From Hungatella sp. (GTDB taxonomy: Bacteria; Bacillota; Clostridia; Lachnospirales; Lachnospiraceae): 47,296 nt of DNA. The stretch is from NCBI GenBank assembly GCA_022796015.1, contig JAAWHU010000018.1, forward strand, positions 1-47,296, written 5' to 3'. Positions 9,393 through 16,567 of the stretch are shown here, in pieces. The notes under the pieces are model-generated. The model worked only from the letters and a program-made list of their open reading frames with translations. It did not search any database and was not told the DNA's origin. Numbering within the stretch: the stretch's first letter is position 1; each line of letters begins with the position of its first letter. Position numbers and translations under genes: made by a program.

Positions 9393-10361
9393 TCAAGGTG
9401 TTCCGCGAAATCCCCCGCCGGAAATCAACGGGCATTCATGAAAAATAAATGATACCGCAGCCTCATAATCCTCTGTCCTCTGGGCCTTCTTGATCTTCTT
9501 TCCCGCCTTTTCCCCGTTCTCAAAGGCATAGAGAAGATAACACCAGATTTCCTTCATCTTAAACAATACGACCTTCTGCCCTGATGATGCAAGGAATTCC
9601 CGGCAATACTCCTCATAAAGCCGGTCATGAAATTCCCGCAGCAGCTCCTTTGCCATAACTCCACGGACATCCTGACATAAGAGCCCGGGATTGGCGATGA
9701 TTCCCCGCCCAAGCATAACCGCCTCAAGCCCGGGAAATTCCTCCTTAATTCTCCTTAAATCCTCCCCGCAGAAAATATCTCCGTTGTAGCACAGGGGATT
9801 AGGGCTTGTTCTCACAGCCAGACGAAAGGATTCCATATGAGGCTTGTTTCTGTAGTAATCCGTTCTCACTCTGGGGTGAATGATTAATTCATTTATGGGG
9901 TATTGATTGTAAATCTCCAACAAATGCTCAAATTCCTCCGGTTTTTCCATGCCAAGCCTGGTCTTTACGGAAATTCTCATATCAAGTGCAGAGAATATCT
10001 CGTGGAGGCACTGGTCCACCTGATCAGGATAAGCGAGAAAACCGGCTCCCCGCTTCTTGGAGACCACGGTTCCGGAAGGACACCCCAGGTTAAGGTTCAC
10101 CTCCTGGTATCCCATAGATTGCAGCACCCTTGCCGTTCTTATAAAATCCGTACTGCTGTTAGTAAGAATCTGAGGCACCACATAAAGCCCCTGATTGTTG
10201 TCCGGTTCCAGCTCCCTCTGCTCTCTGGGGCTTAATTTTCCGTTCTTGTTGGGGGATACGAAGGGTGCAAAGTACTTGTCCATAGTTGGAAAGCAGCTGT
10301 CATACACTCTGCGGAAAATCTGTCCCGTGATCCCCTCCATAGGGGCCAGATAATATCTCAT
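9393..10361 (-). CDS. dus: tRNA-dihydrouridine synthase
   Basis: FMN enzyme reducing uridine to dihydrouridine in tRNA; 322 aa, usual for the family. The N-terminus YYLAPMEGITG is the Dus FMN-binding signature. NLGCPSGTVVSKKRGAG carries the catalytic Cys. Later motifs IHPRVRTDYY and MLGRGIIANPGL fit the phosphate-binding end of the barrel. Start chosen at 10361 (MRYYLAP) with GAGGT 7 nt upstream; an upstream ATG at 10397 adds 12 unrelated residues. It lies between ybaK and hisA in a tight minus-strand operon. Confidence 0.93.
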   Translation of the reverse strand: MRYYLAPMEGITGQIFRRVYDSCFPTMDKYFAPFVSPNKNGKLSPREQRELEPDNNQGLYVVPQILTNSSTDFIRTARVLQSMGYQEVNLNLGCPSGTVVSKKRGAGFLAYPDQVDQCLHEIFSALDMRISVKTRLGMEKPEEFEHLLEIYNQYPINELIIHPRVRTDYYRNKPHMESFRLAVRTSPNPLCYNGDIFCGEDLRRIKEEFPGLEAVMLGRGIIANPGLLCQDVRGVMAKELLREFHDRLYEEYCREFLASSGQKVVLFKMKEIWCYLLYAFENGEKAGKKIKKAQRTEDYEAAVSFIFHECPLISGGGFRGTP

Positions 10362-10405
10362 GTCTGATACCTCATATATCTTGTACACCTCATACACATT
10401 ACATC

Positions 10406-10873
10406 CTATGTAAGATCTGCCGTCTCATACTTTATGATTCTTGCCAGATCCGCCGGGGAAACCTCCACCTGGTATCCCACTTTTCCGCCGCTGAAGCAGA
10501 ATGTATCACATGACAGCACGCTCTCGTCAATGGTAGTCTTAAAAAACTTCTTCATGCCGATGGGAGAACAGCCTCCGTGGATATATCCGGTTAAGGGCAG
10601 AAGCTCCTTTGCCTTCAGCATCTCTACCGACTTCTCTCCCACAGCCTTTGCCGCCTTCTTTAAGTCCAGCTCCTTGTGAACCGGTATGACAAACACATAA
10701 TTCTGTCTGCTTTTGGCCACTGTAACAAGGGTCTTAAACACGTTATCCGGGCTTTGTCCCAGAATAGCCGCCACCTCCTGGCCGGATATGGCTTCCTGAC
10801 AGGGATAGGTATGACTTTTATAGGGAATCTTTTTCTGCTCCAGAAGGCGCATAACATTAGTCTTTTCTTCCAT
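10406..10873 (-). CDS. ybaK: YbaK/EbsC-family Cys-tRNA(Pro) deacylase
   Basis: 155-aa trans-editing protein of the YbaK/prolyl-tRNA deacylase family, which clears Cys mischarged on tRNA(Pro). Visible family landmarks: a KSHTYPC start, VFKTLV, the Lys-rich LDLKKAAKAVGEK, the conserved GGCSPIGMKK glycine/proline loop and a SGGKVGYQVEVSPADLA C-terminus. It is first in the operon with dus, hisA, hisIE and pepT, with a strong promoter at 10920-10947 and an AAGGAGG ribosome site. Confidence 0.93.
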   Translation of the reverse strand: MEEKTNVMRLLEQKKIPYKSHTYPCQEAISGQEVAAILGQSPDNVFKTLVTVAKSRQNYVFVIPVHKELDLKKAAKAVGEKSVEMLKAKELLPLTGYIHGGCSPIGMKKFFKTTIDESVLSCDTFCFSGGKVGYQVEVSPADLARIIKYETADLT

Positions 10874-10919
10874 TCTGCCTCCTTATCTGCCTTATGTGAA
10901 GGCAAGTTGATCACGGTCT

Positions 10920-10947
10920 ATTTTACCTGTTTTGGAATATTTGTCAA
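10920..10947 (-). promoter_or_regulatory. Sigma-A promoter of the ybaK-dus-hisA-hisIE-pepT operon
   Basis: Minus strand: TTGACA (10942-10947), 16-bp spacer, TAAAAT (10920-10925). The TGA of the -35 hexamer is also the stop codon of the upstream SIR2 gene. Confidence 0.75.
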
Positions 10948-11795
10948 TCCGTCCTTTGAAGCAGCTCCAGCACTCCGTAGGTTCTCTGTCCCAAATCATC
11001 CGCAAGAGGGGCTGACCGGACATGCTCCTTTAATTCCCTTGGAATCTGATACAGGTCAATGACCTCCAGCCCCTTTCCCTCATAATATTTCCGCAGATAT
11101 TCCTTGCCTGCATGAAGACTGCTTGAAAGAAAATAGTTCCGGTGCATCCCTTTTTTCACCTGCATCTCCTCGGCAATATAGTCGATCCAGCCAACAAAGG
11201 TTTTTAGGTTATAATCATTAAGAGAATAACCTACAAACAAGAATACATGGCCGATAAGCAGATATTTGAGAAAGGTTTCTATCAGCCGGTGGGTCTCAGA
11301 ATAGTGCAGGTAATCGTCCTCCTTGAATACCATTTTTTCCGGGCAGCGGATATCCCCGTGAAGCTTCAGCAAATAGTGATTGGCGATTCCTGTAAGAAGA
11401 TCCCGATCCTCCCGCACAATCTGATAACCAGCCGCCACCTGATCCATGAGAATATCAAAATTGGTGGTCACAATGTGTTTTGGGCGAAGGGAAACAATCA
11501 GATGATTTAAGGGATTAGGCCGGATATTGTCCGGTATCATAGACTTTATGAGGGCATAATAATCCCTGTGGCCGGGACTTTCATCCATACAGTAATAATA
11601 CTGGGGAATCCGAATGTACTCGTCTGTGGCCAGGCGGCCCTCCATAGGATATCCGATGGCTTCTGCAAATGTGTGAACCATCTGTCCCCAGGTGGGGAGG
11701 CCGGAATTTTTGGATACACCGGCCCCTACAAAAATCACCAGCTTTTCCTTTGCCAAGGCAAGTGACAGATCATTAATCATCTCGTAAAAGGTCAT
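10944..11795 (-). CDS. SIR2-domain protein (putative NAD-hydrolysing type)
   Basis: 283-aa cytoplasmic protein with a SIR2-like NAD-binding fold: GAGVSKNSGLPTW (24-36), TTNFD (110-114, Asn113), KLHGD (144-148, His146) and VGYSLND (188-194). The set matches the SIR2_2/NADase-like branch rather than Zn-binding protein deacetylases, as no Cys tetrad is present. The Asn and His needed for NAD cleavage in defence SIR2 proteins are retained. There is no transmembrane or effector domain fused. The start overlaps the end of the lipoprotein transcript (17 bp gap, strong GGGAGGGG site), so it is likely co-transcribed with the lipoprotein and GH13 genes. Function is inferred. Confidence 0.85.
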   Translation of the reverse strand: MTFYEMINDLSLALAKEKLVIFVGAGVSKNSGLPTWGQMVHTFAEAIGYPMEGRLATDEYIRIPQYYYCMDESPGHRDYYALIKSMIPDNIRPNPLNHLIVSLRPKHIVTTNFDILMDQVAAGYQIVREDRDLLTGIANHYLLKLHGDIRCPEKMVFKEDDYLHYSETHRLIETFLKYLLIGHVFLFVGYSLNDYNLKTFVGWIDYIAEEMQVKKGMHRNYFLSSSLHAGKEYLRKYYEGKGLEVIDLYQIPRELKEHVRSAPLADDLGQRTYGVLELLQRTD

Positions 11796-11812
11796 GATTC
11801 CCCTCCCTGGCC

Positions 11813-13234
11813 TTACTTCATTGCCTCGTGAAAAATACGGGCCAGGTCCTCCTGATTTCCATATTCAAATCCGATCCTACCCTCATAGGTTATGGAATCA
11901 CAGGAATCTGCGGCCACAAACATACGAAGAGTCTCTCCGTCTTCCCTCACAAGGTCCAGGACACCTACATAAGGGCATCCGGAAAGTGACTCAGGGCCCC
12001 GGATTGCCTGATCTAAAAGCCGAGACAGAGCTACAAGCTTCTCCTTATCCTCAACAATCTGAGTTGTATAAGTCTTAACGCCGCCTCCAAACTGGGGAAA
12101 TACCAGAGTGGCGCTGATAAGAGGCGTCTCAAACCAGGTATCCGTGAAACTTCCGTAGTCCATACCTACGGTGTCCTTTATCTTTTCTATAACATAGGAA
12201 AATGTCTCGGGGCTGTACACCAGGCTCACATGATCCTCCATATCTCCGGTCCCATTATAGGTCAAAAGATACCCGGGACACTCTCTGCTTCCCAAAAGCT
12301 CATAGGTTCTGCCATCCAGGGTAAAGCCGGCCCCTGTGGTCCGTATGGAGGGCTCTGCCCTTCTGCTCATCTCTATGGCTTCCCTGTAATTGGACATTGC
12401 TTCAGAGCCGGCTTTGACCTGCTCTTCATCCAGCAATGCCCTTAAGGCTTCGCAATCCCTTTCCTCAAGGCGGATACAGCAAGGGTACGGTTCCGACCAG
12501 AACCTTATGGTATCCTCATCCTGATATGAAAAATCAATACAAGGCGCTTCCTCATCATGGAACGAAAGTCCCGGATGCTTTTTGAAAAAGTCCAGCTGCA
12601 TTCTGCCGTCAGGGTTAAACACACAGGAGAATTCCGGATCCTCTGCTGCCTTTAAGGGGAGAAAGCAGAACCGGTCCAGGGAGGAAGGCGAGCTCCATCC
12701 TTCCAGGGGAGCCACTGAGAAATCCGTGACTTGGTAAAGGATGGTCTCATTGCCCTCCTTGTCATAGTATCCGATCTGATGGTATCCCTTTTCCCAGGAG
12801 GCATTGTCCACCCAGCCTGTTGACAGTTCATAGAAATCATCATATTGGGGCGCATCTTCCCGGCGCACTCCCAGGTAATAGGCCCTGTTTCCCTCCCCGA
12901 TCCGTCCCGTGACCTCATAATGGCCGCCCAGCATGTCTTCCAGAGCTTTTGCCCTCTCATCTTTTTCAGAGCGGAAGTCCTGGCCCTCCAGATAGCTTTC
13001 CACCAGAGTGATATAATCTGCCAGTTCCTGGTCTCTAAGGAGTTGATCTTCCCCGGCTTTTGGGGAATCGTCGGAGGCGGCTGCCTCTGTCTCCCCTGCT
13101 GGGACCCTGGGTTCCTTTGCTGTGGATTCCTTTGTTGTAGATTCTGTCTCTGCCGTCTCTGCACAGGCCCCTGTCAGCAAGGAAAGGCTTACCGCTGCTG
13201 ACAGCAGGCCTGCTTTTACATAATTAATCTTCAT
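11813..13234 (-). CDS. Predicted lipoprotein of unknown function
   Basis: 473-aa secreted protein anchored by lipid. A short Lys-start signal peptide ends in the lipobox LTGAC with Cys24 as the modified residue. A Thr/Glu/Ala-rich linker (about 25-60) follows, then an acidic globular region with paired segments containing Glu/Asp and aromatic residues. I do not recognise the family. It lies between the GH13 gene (19 bp) and the SIR2 gene (17 bp), with an AGGAG site 6 nt upstream of ATG 13234, so it is probably part of that operon. Confidence 0.8.
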   Translation of the reverse strand: MKINYVKAGLLSAAVSLSLLTGACAETAETESTTKESTAKEPRVPAGETEAAASDDSPKAGEDQLLRDQELADYITLVESYLEGQDFRSEKDERAKALEDMLGGHYEVTGRIGEGNRAYYLGVRREDAPQYDDFYELSTGWVDNASWEKGYHQIGYYDKEGNETILYQVTDFSVAPLEGWSSPSSLDRFCFLPLKAAEDPEFSCVFNPDGRMQLDFFKKHPGLSFHDEEAPCIDFSYQDEDTIRFWSEPYPCCIRLEERDCEALRALLDEEQVKAGSEAMSNYREAIEMSRRAEPSIRTTGAGFTLDGRTYELLGSRECPGYLLTYNGTGDMEDHVSLVYSPETFSYVIEKIKDTVGMDYGSFTDTWFETPLISATLVFPQFGGGVKTYTTQIVEDKEKLVALSRLLDQAIRGPESLSGCPYVGVLDLVREDGETLRMFVAADSCDSITYEGRIGFEYGNQEDLARIFHEAMK

Positions 13235-13253
13235 GGAATACTCCTATTGAATA

Positions 13254-15155
13254 TTATCGAAAGCTCTTGATCCAGTTTACAAGAGAATTGTGATATACAT
13301 TTTCCATAACATCCTGACGCATCCGGTCCGTAACGGGGCCGTTCATAGCCATTCGGTCCAGAATGGCCTGCTGCAGTTCTTCGACGTCCATTTCCTCGTA
13401 GGTTTTCTTTTCCTGAAGCTTCTTTCCCTGGTCGGCCGTCTGTTCTGGCCTGACGGTCCCAGAAGAGGCGGCTCCCTGAACGCTTCCGCCTGATTCCCGG
13501 GTCTGGCCTGGCTGCTGCTCCTGACTGACTTCCGGTTCCGAGCTTGCCTGCTGCTCCTGCTTCCGGCTGACTTCCGGCTCCCGGCTTGCCTGCTGCTCCT
13601 GCTTCTGGCTGACTTCCGGCTCCCGGCTTGCCTGCTGCTCCTGCTTCTGGCTGACTTCCGGCCCCCGGCTTGCCTGCTGCTCCTGCTTCTGACTGACTTC
13701 CGGGCTTACTTCTGCCTTCCGACCTGCTTCCGACGGCTTCAGGCCTGCCTCTGCCTTCTCGTCGGTCTTAGCTTCCTGGAAAGACAGATTGTCCGTATTA
13801 GGAGTCCCATCCATTGGAACCCAGATTCCGCCGCCGTGTGCAGGAATTGTCACCTGGATACGGCCATCCCTCACATCTGCAGTCCTTCCTGACAAAAGGT
13901 CTGTATACCTTAAGGCATTTCCTGACGGAAGGCTCATGGAAGCCTGGCTGTCGTCATTATTGACTGTCACAAGAACAGATTCCCCCTCATAATTCCTGGC
14001 AAATCCATACTGGCGGTTTGTCAATACCAGTTCCTTATAATCACCGTAGGAAAGTGCTTTTACCTTCTGGCGTATCTTTCCCAAAGCACTGATCAACCTG
14101 GTGCAGTCATTGGTTTTCAGAGCGTCCTTATAATCCTCTAAGGACAATGCCGGGCGCAGGGATTCGTCAGAATACTTCTCCTTCTTCCCCTCAATCCCGA
14201 ATTCAGAGCCGTAATAAACAGAGGGCACTCCCGGAAGGGTGTAGAGAAGAACGTGAACCGGCGCAAACTGAGCCTTGTCATTCAGCTTGGTGTAGATGCG
14301 CTCCACATCATGGTTGTCCACGAAATTGTAGAGCTTTAACCCCTCCGGCCGGCTGCCTCCCATATCGTGAAGCCTTCTTACGGTGTGGGCAATCTCAAAA
14401 TAGTTGTGGTCATTGTGGCCGGAATAAAGGGCCTTATGCAGATGATAATTGGTGACCGAGTGGAGGGTGCCCTCGTTGACCCATCGTGAATAGTCGCCGT
14501 GAATCACCTCTCCCATAAGCCAGAAATCCGGCCCGATTTCATTTGCCGTCTGTCTTAAGGCCTGCATATATCCGAAATCCAGCACATCGGCGGCATCCAG
14601 ACGAATGCCATCAATGTGAAATTCACTGGCCCAGAACCGGATCACATCACAGATATAATTTCTTACCTCCGGATTGTTCTGGTTCAGCTTCACAAGGAGA
14701 TCATATCCGCCCCAGTTCTCGTAGGAGAATCCATCCTTGTACTCGTTATCTCCCCAGAAATTCACACGGCAGTACCAGTCCTTGTAGGGGGAATTCTCCC
14801 GGTTCTTCTTGATATCCTGAAATGCAAAAAAATCCCGTCCCGTGTGGTTGAAGACCCCATCCAGGATCACCCGGATGCCCTGGCTGTGGCATTCCTCCAC
14901 AAAGGCTGTAAGATCTTCATTGGTTCCCAGGCGGCTGTCCAGCTTTTTATAATCCGTGGTCTCATAGCCGTGGCCTACGGATTCAAACAAGGGCCCGATA
15001 TAAAGGGCATTGCACCCAATGTCTTTTATGTGGGCAATCCACGGTAATAATGTGTTGAGCCGGTGCTTTGGCTCTGTATAGGTGTTGGTTTTCGGCGCCC
15101 CCGTAAGGCCCAATGGATAAATGTGGTAAAATATGGCTTCATCATACCATGCCAT
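13254..15155 (-). CDS. GH13 alpha-amylase-family glycosidase with Gln-rich repeat tail
   Basis: 633-aa cytoplasmic (no signal peptide) alpha-glucan hydrolase of GH13. Conserved regions: I DGVFNH (99-104), II GIRLDAA (Asp187 nucleophile), III GEVIHGD (Glu216 acid/base), IV FVDNHD (Asp283). A cyclomaltodextrinase/neopullulanase-like role on maltodextrins is plausible. After a beta domain ending near 455 there is an Ala/Glu/Lys linker and a tandem 14-residue repeat (PEVSQKQEQQASR plus one variable residue) at about 485-549. A conserved-looking helical end (EELQQAILDRMAMNG) follows. The promoter is at 15205-15233; the lipoprotein and SIR2 genes follow closely. Confidence 0.9.
   Translation of the reverse strand: MAWYDEAIFYHIYPLGLTGAPKTNTYTEPKHRLNTLLPWIAHIKDIGCNALYIGPLFESVGHGYETTDYKKLDSRLGTNEDLTAFVEECHSQGIRVILDGVFNHTGRDFFAFQDIKKNRENSPYKDWYCRVNFWGDNEYKDGFSYENWGGYDLLVKLNQNNPEVRNYICDVIRFWASEFHIDGIRLDAADVLDFGYMQALRQTANEIGPDFWLMGEVIHGDYSRWVNEGTLHSVTNYHLHKALYSGHNDHNYFEIAHTVRRLHDMGGSRPEGLKLYNFVDNHDVERIYTKLNDKAQFAPVHVLLYTLPGVPSVYYGSEFGIEGKKEKYSDESLRPALSLEDYKDALKTNDCTRLISALGKIRQKVKALSYGDYKELVLTNRQYGFARNYEGESVLVTVNNDDSQASMSLPSGNALRYTDLLSGRTADVRDGRIQVTIPAHGGGIWVPMDGTPNTDNLSFQEAKTDEKAEAGLKPSEAGRKAEVSPEVSQKQEQQASRGPEVSQKQEQQASREPEVSQKQEQQASREPEVSRKQEQQASSEPEVSQEQQPGQTRESGGSVQGAASSGTVRPEQTADQGKKLQEKKTYEEMDVEELQQAILDRMAMNGPVTDRMRQDVMENVYHNSLVNWIKSFR
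13510..13702 (-). repeat. In-frame 42-bp tandem repeats in the GH13 gene
   Basis: Four near-perfect and one degenerate 42-bp units encode PEVSQKQEQQASR-type 14-mers. The repeats are contiguous and stay in frame, so copy number can change without breaking the gene. Confidence 0.9.
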
Positions 15156-15204
15156 GTTAAGTCCCTCCCTAATATTGAAGTAAAACCTGCTCTGCTATAA
15201 CCTT

Positions 15205-15233
15205 ATTATACTCTTTGCACCCAGAATTAGCAA
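15205..15233 (-). promoter_or_regulatory. Sigma-A promoter of the GH13 operon
   Basis: Minus strand: TTGCTA (15228-15233), 17-bp spacer, TATAAT (15205-15210), about 50 bp before the GH13 start codon. Confidence 0.7.
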
Positions 15234-15251
15234 TCATTTATACCTGCGGCA

Positions 15252-15319
15252 ATGGGGCATATGCTTTGGCCCCATAACTGTACTGGCCCATGGCTAATCA
15301 GCGGAGTGATTAGTCATGG
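15252..15319 (-). other. Two strong hairpins between TetR and GH13
   Basis: CCATGGCTAATCA (15288-15300) pairs with TGATTAGTCATGG (15307-15319), one mismatch and a 6-nt loop. ATGGGGC (15252-15258) pairs with GCCCCAT (15269-15275). Neither has an adjacent T-run, so a simple intrinsic terminator is not supported. They could be a 3' structure of the tetR mRNA or operators. Confidence 0.5.
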
Positions 15320-15341
15320 TGTGAACTTGGTTCCGCAACCA

Positions 15342-16013
15342 CTACCCCCTTCGGTAGGCAAACATAATGTTATCCATACACACTTTCTTCGCCTCATCCA
15401 TGGAAATCGGTCTCGTCTCAAAGGAGAGATACCTTCTGTCCATGGCCCACCAGGAGAGATTCTCCATAATCAAGGTAGCGGCAAGCTCCGGAAAGTCAAG
15501 TCTGCGCAGCACGCCCAAAGCCATATACCGGGTGAGATACATGGTCATGGCAGACAGCAGCCTATCCCGGTAAACCTTGTATTTTTCGCTGAGAGCCTGA
15601 AATTCCCATCGGTTTGTCCGGATAAAAAGACACAGTACGGCGTATCTGGCCATCTGATCGAAGGTATCTGATATCAGCTGGTCAAAATGGTAGGATGCCG
15701 TGCTGCCCAGATGTGCTTCAAATTTCACGGTCTCTGTTTCAAACACCTTAAGAAGTTCCTTCTCCACATCCCCAAACAATTCCTCTGTAATGGGCTTTTC
15801 AAATTTCCGGTCGGCAAAATCCGGTTCCAGGATCCCCTTCAAAATGAAATGAAGAATCTCTTTTTTCCCTGTGAAATCCAAATAAACCGTGCCGACGGAT
15901 ATTCCCGCAGCCTTGGCAATATGACTGATCTGCGTTCTGGAGTATCCTTGCTGCAGAAATAAAACCGTAGCCTTTTCTGCTATCTTCTTAATCCGCTGAT
16001 TTGTATTCTTCAT
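15342..16013 (-). CDS. TetR/AcrR-family transcriptional regulator
   Basis: 223-aa one-component repressor. The N-terminal helix-turn-helix (about 25-50: GYSRTQISHIAKAAGISVGTVY then the LDFTGKKEIL helix) is typical TetR. The C-terminal ligand domain is all-helical and not assignable. A perfect palindrome, AATGAATTATTCATT, lies 18 bp before the start codon, in the position expected of an autoregulatory operator. The natural target is uncertain: dCMP deaminase lies upstream and the GH13 operon downstream on the same strand. Start at 16013 with AGGA-type site 4 nt upstream. Confidence 0.9.
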   Translation of the reverse strand: MKNTNQRIKKIAEKATVLFLQQGYSRTQISHIAKAAGISVGTVYLDFTGKKEILHFILKGILEPDFADRKFEKPITEELFGDVEKELLKVFETETVKFEAHLGSTASYHFDQLISDTFDQMARYAVLCLFIRTNRWEFQALSEKYKVYRDRLLSAMTMYLTRYMALGVLRRLDFPELAATLIMENLSWWAMDRRYLSFETRPISMDEAKKVCMDNIMFAYRRG

Positions 16014-16031
16014 TTCCTGCTCCTCGTGGTG

Positions 16032-16046
16032 AATGAATTATTCATT
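16032..16046. promoter_or_regulatory. Putative TetR autoregulatory operator
   Basis: AATGAATTATTCATT is a perfect 15-bp palindrome immediately upstream of the tetR start codon. Its half-site ATGAAT/ATTCAT resembles operators of several TetR regulators (for example the TGAATGA...TCATTCA type of Bacillus FadR). Binding is inferred. Confidence 0.55.
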
Positions 16047-16064
16047 TTGTGCCGTTTATTCGGA

Positions 16065-16553
16065 TCAGTACCCAAATTCTCCGTTTAAAGACTCGTCATC
16101 CTCAATCCAGTCCTGTACCTTCACCACACGATAGTGGTTCTCATCGTCTCTGATATAGACAGTCTCGATTCCCGCATTGATAATCATGCGCTTGCACATG
16201 GAACAGCTGCTGGAATTGGTAATATATTCTCCCGTGGCCACTTCTCTTCCCGACAGATACAGAGAGCTTCCGATCATTCTCTCCCGCTCTGCACTGATAA
16301 TGGCATTGGTCTCCGCATGGACACTGCGGCACAATTCATACCTCTCCCCTCTTGGGACATTCATCTTCTTCCGGATGCACACCTTTAAATCTGAACAGTT
16401 TTTTCTTCCTCTGGGGGCTCCCACATAACCTGTGGAGATCACCTCGTCATTCTTCACGATCACGGCCCCGTAAAGCCTGCGCAGACATGTCCCCCTCTTG
16501 GATACCACGTCTGCCAGATCCAGATAATAATTCACCTTGTCCCTTCTCTCCAT
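16065..16553 (-). CDS. Deoxycytidylate deaminase (ComEB/dCMP deaminase family)
   Basis: 162-aa zinc enzyme converting dCMP to dUMP for thymidylate synthesis. The zinc and catalytic residues are His79 and Glu81 in VHAETNA and Cys117/Cys120 in SCSMC. GYVGAPRG and the NCSD/CIRK insert between strands are usual for dCMP deaminases. It is 14 bp downstream of topB and probably co-transcribed with it and the 95-aa protein. In naturally competent Firmicutes the homologue is called ComEB, but no comEA/comEC is present here. Confidence 0.93.
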   Translation of the reverse strand: MERRDKVNYYLDLADVVSKRGTCLRRLYGAVIVKNDEVISTGYVGAPRGRKNCSDLKVCIRKKMNVPRGERYELCRSVHAETNAIISAERERMIGSSLYLSGREVATGEYITNSSSCSMCKRMIINAGIETVYIRDDENHYRVVKVQDWIEDDESLNGEFGY

Positions 16554-16567
16554 AACTCTTCTCCCCT

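Noticed and set aside
10944-11795. Phage-defence island
   Set aside because: Only one candidate gene; neighbours are metabolic and no other defence gene or integrase is seen.
13510-13702. CRISPR-like array
   Set aside because: Repeats are contiguous, in frame and without spacers; they are coding repeats of the GH13 gene.
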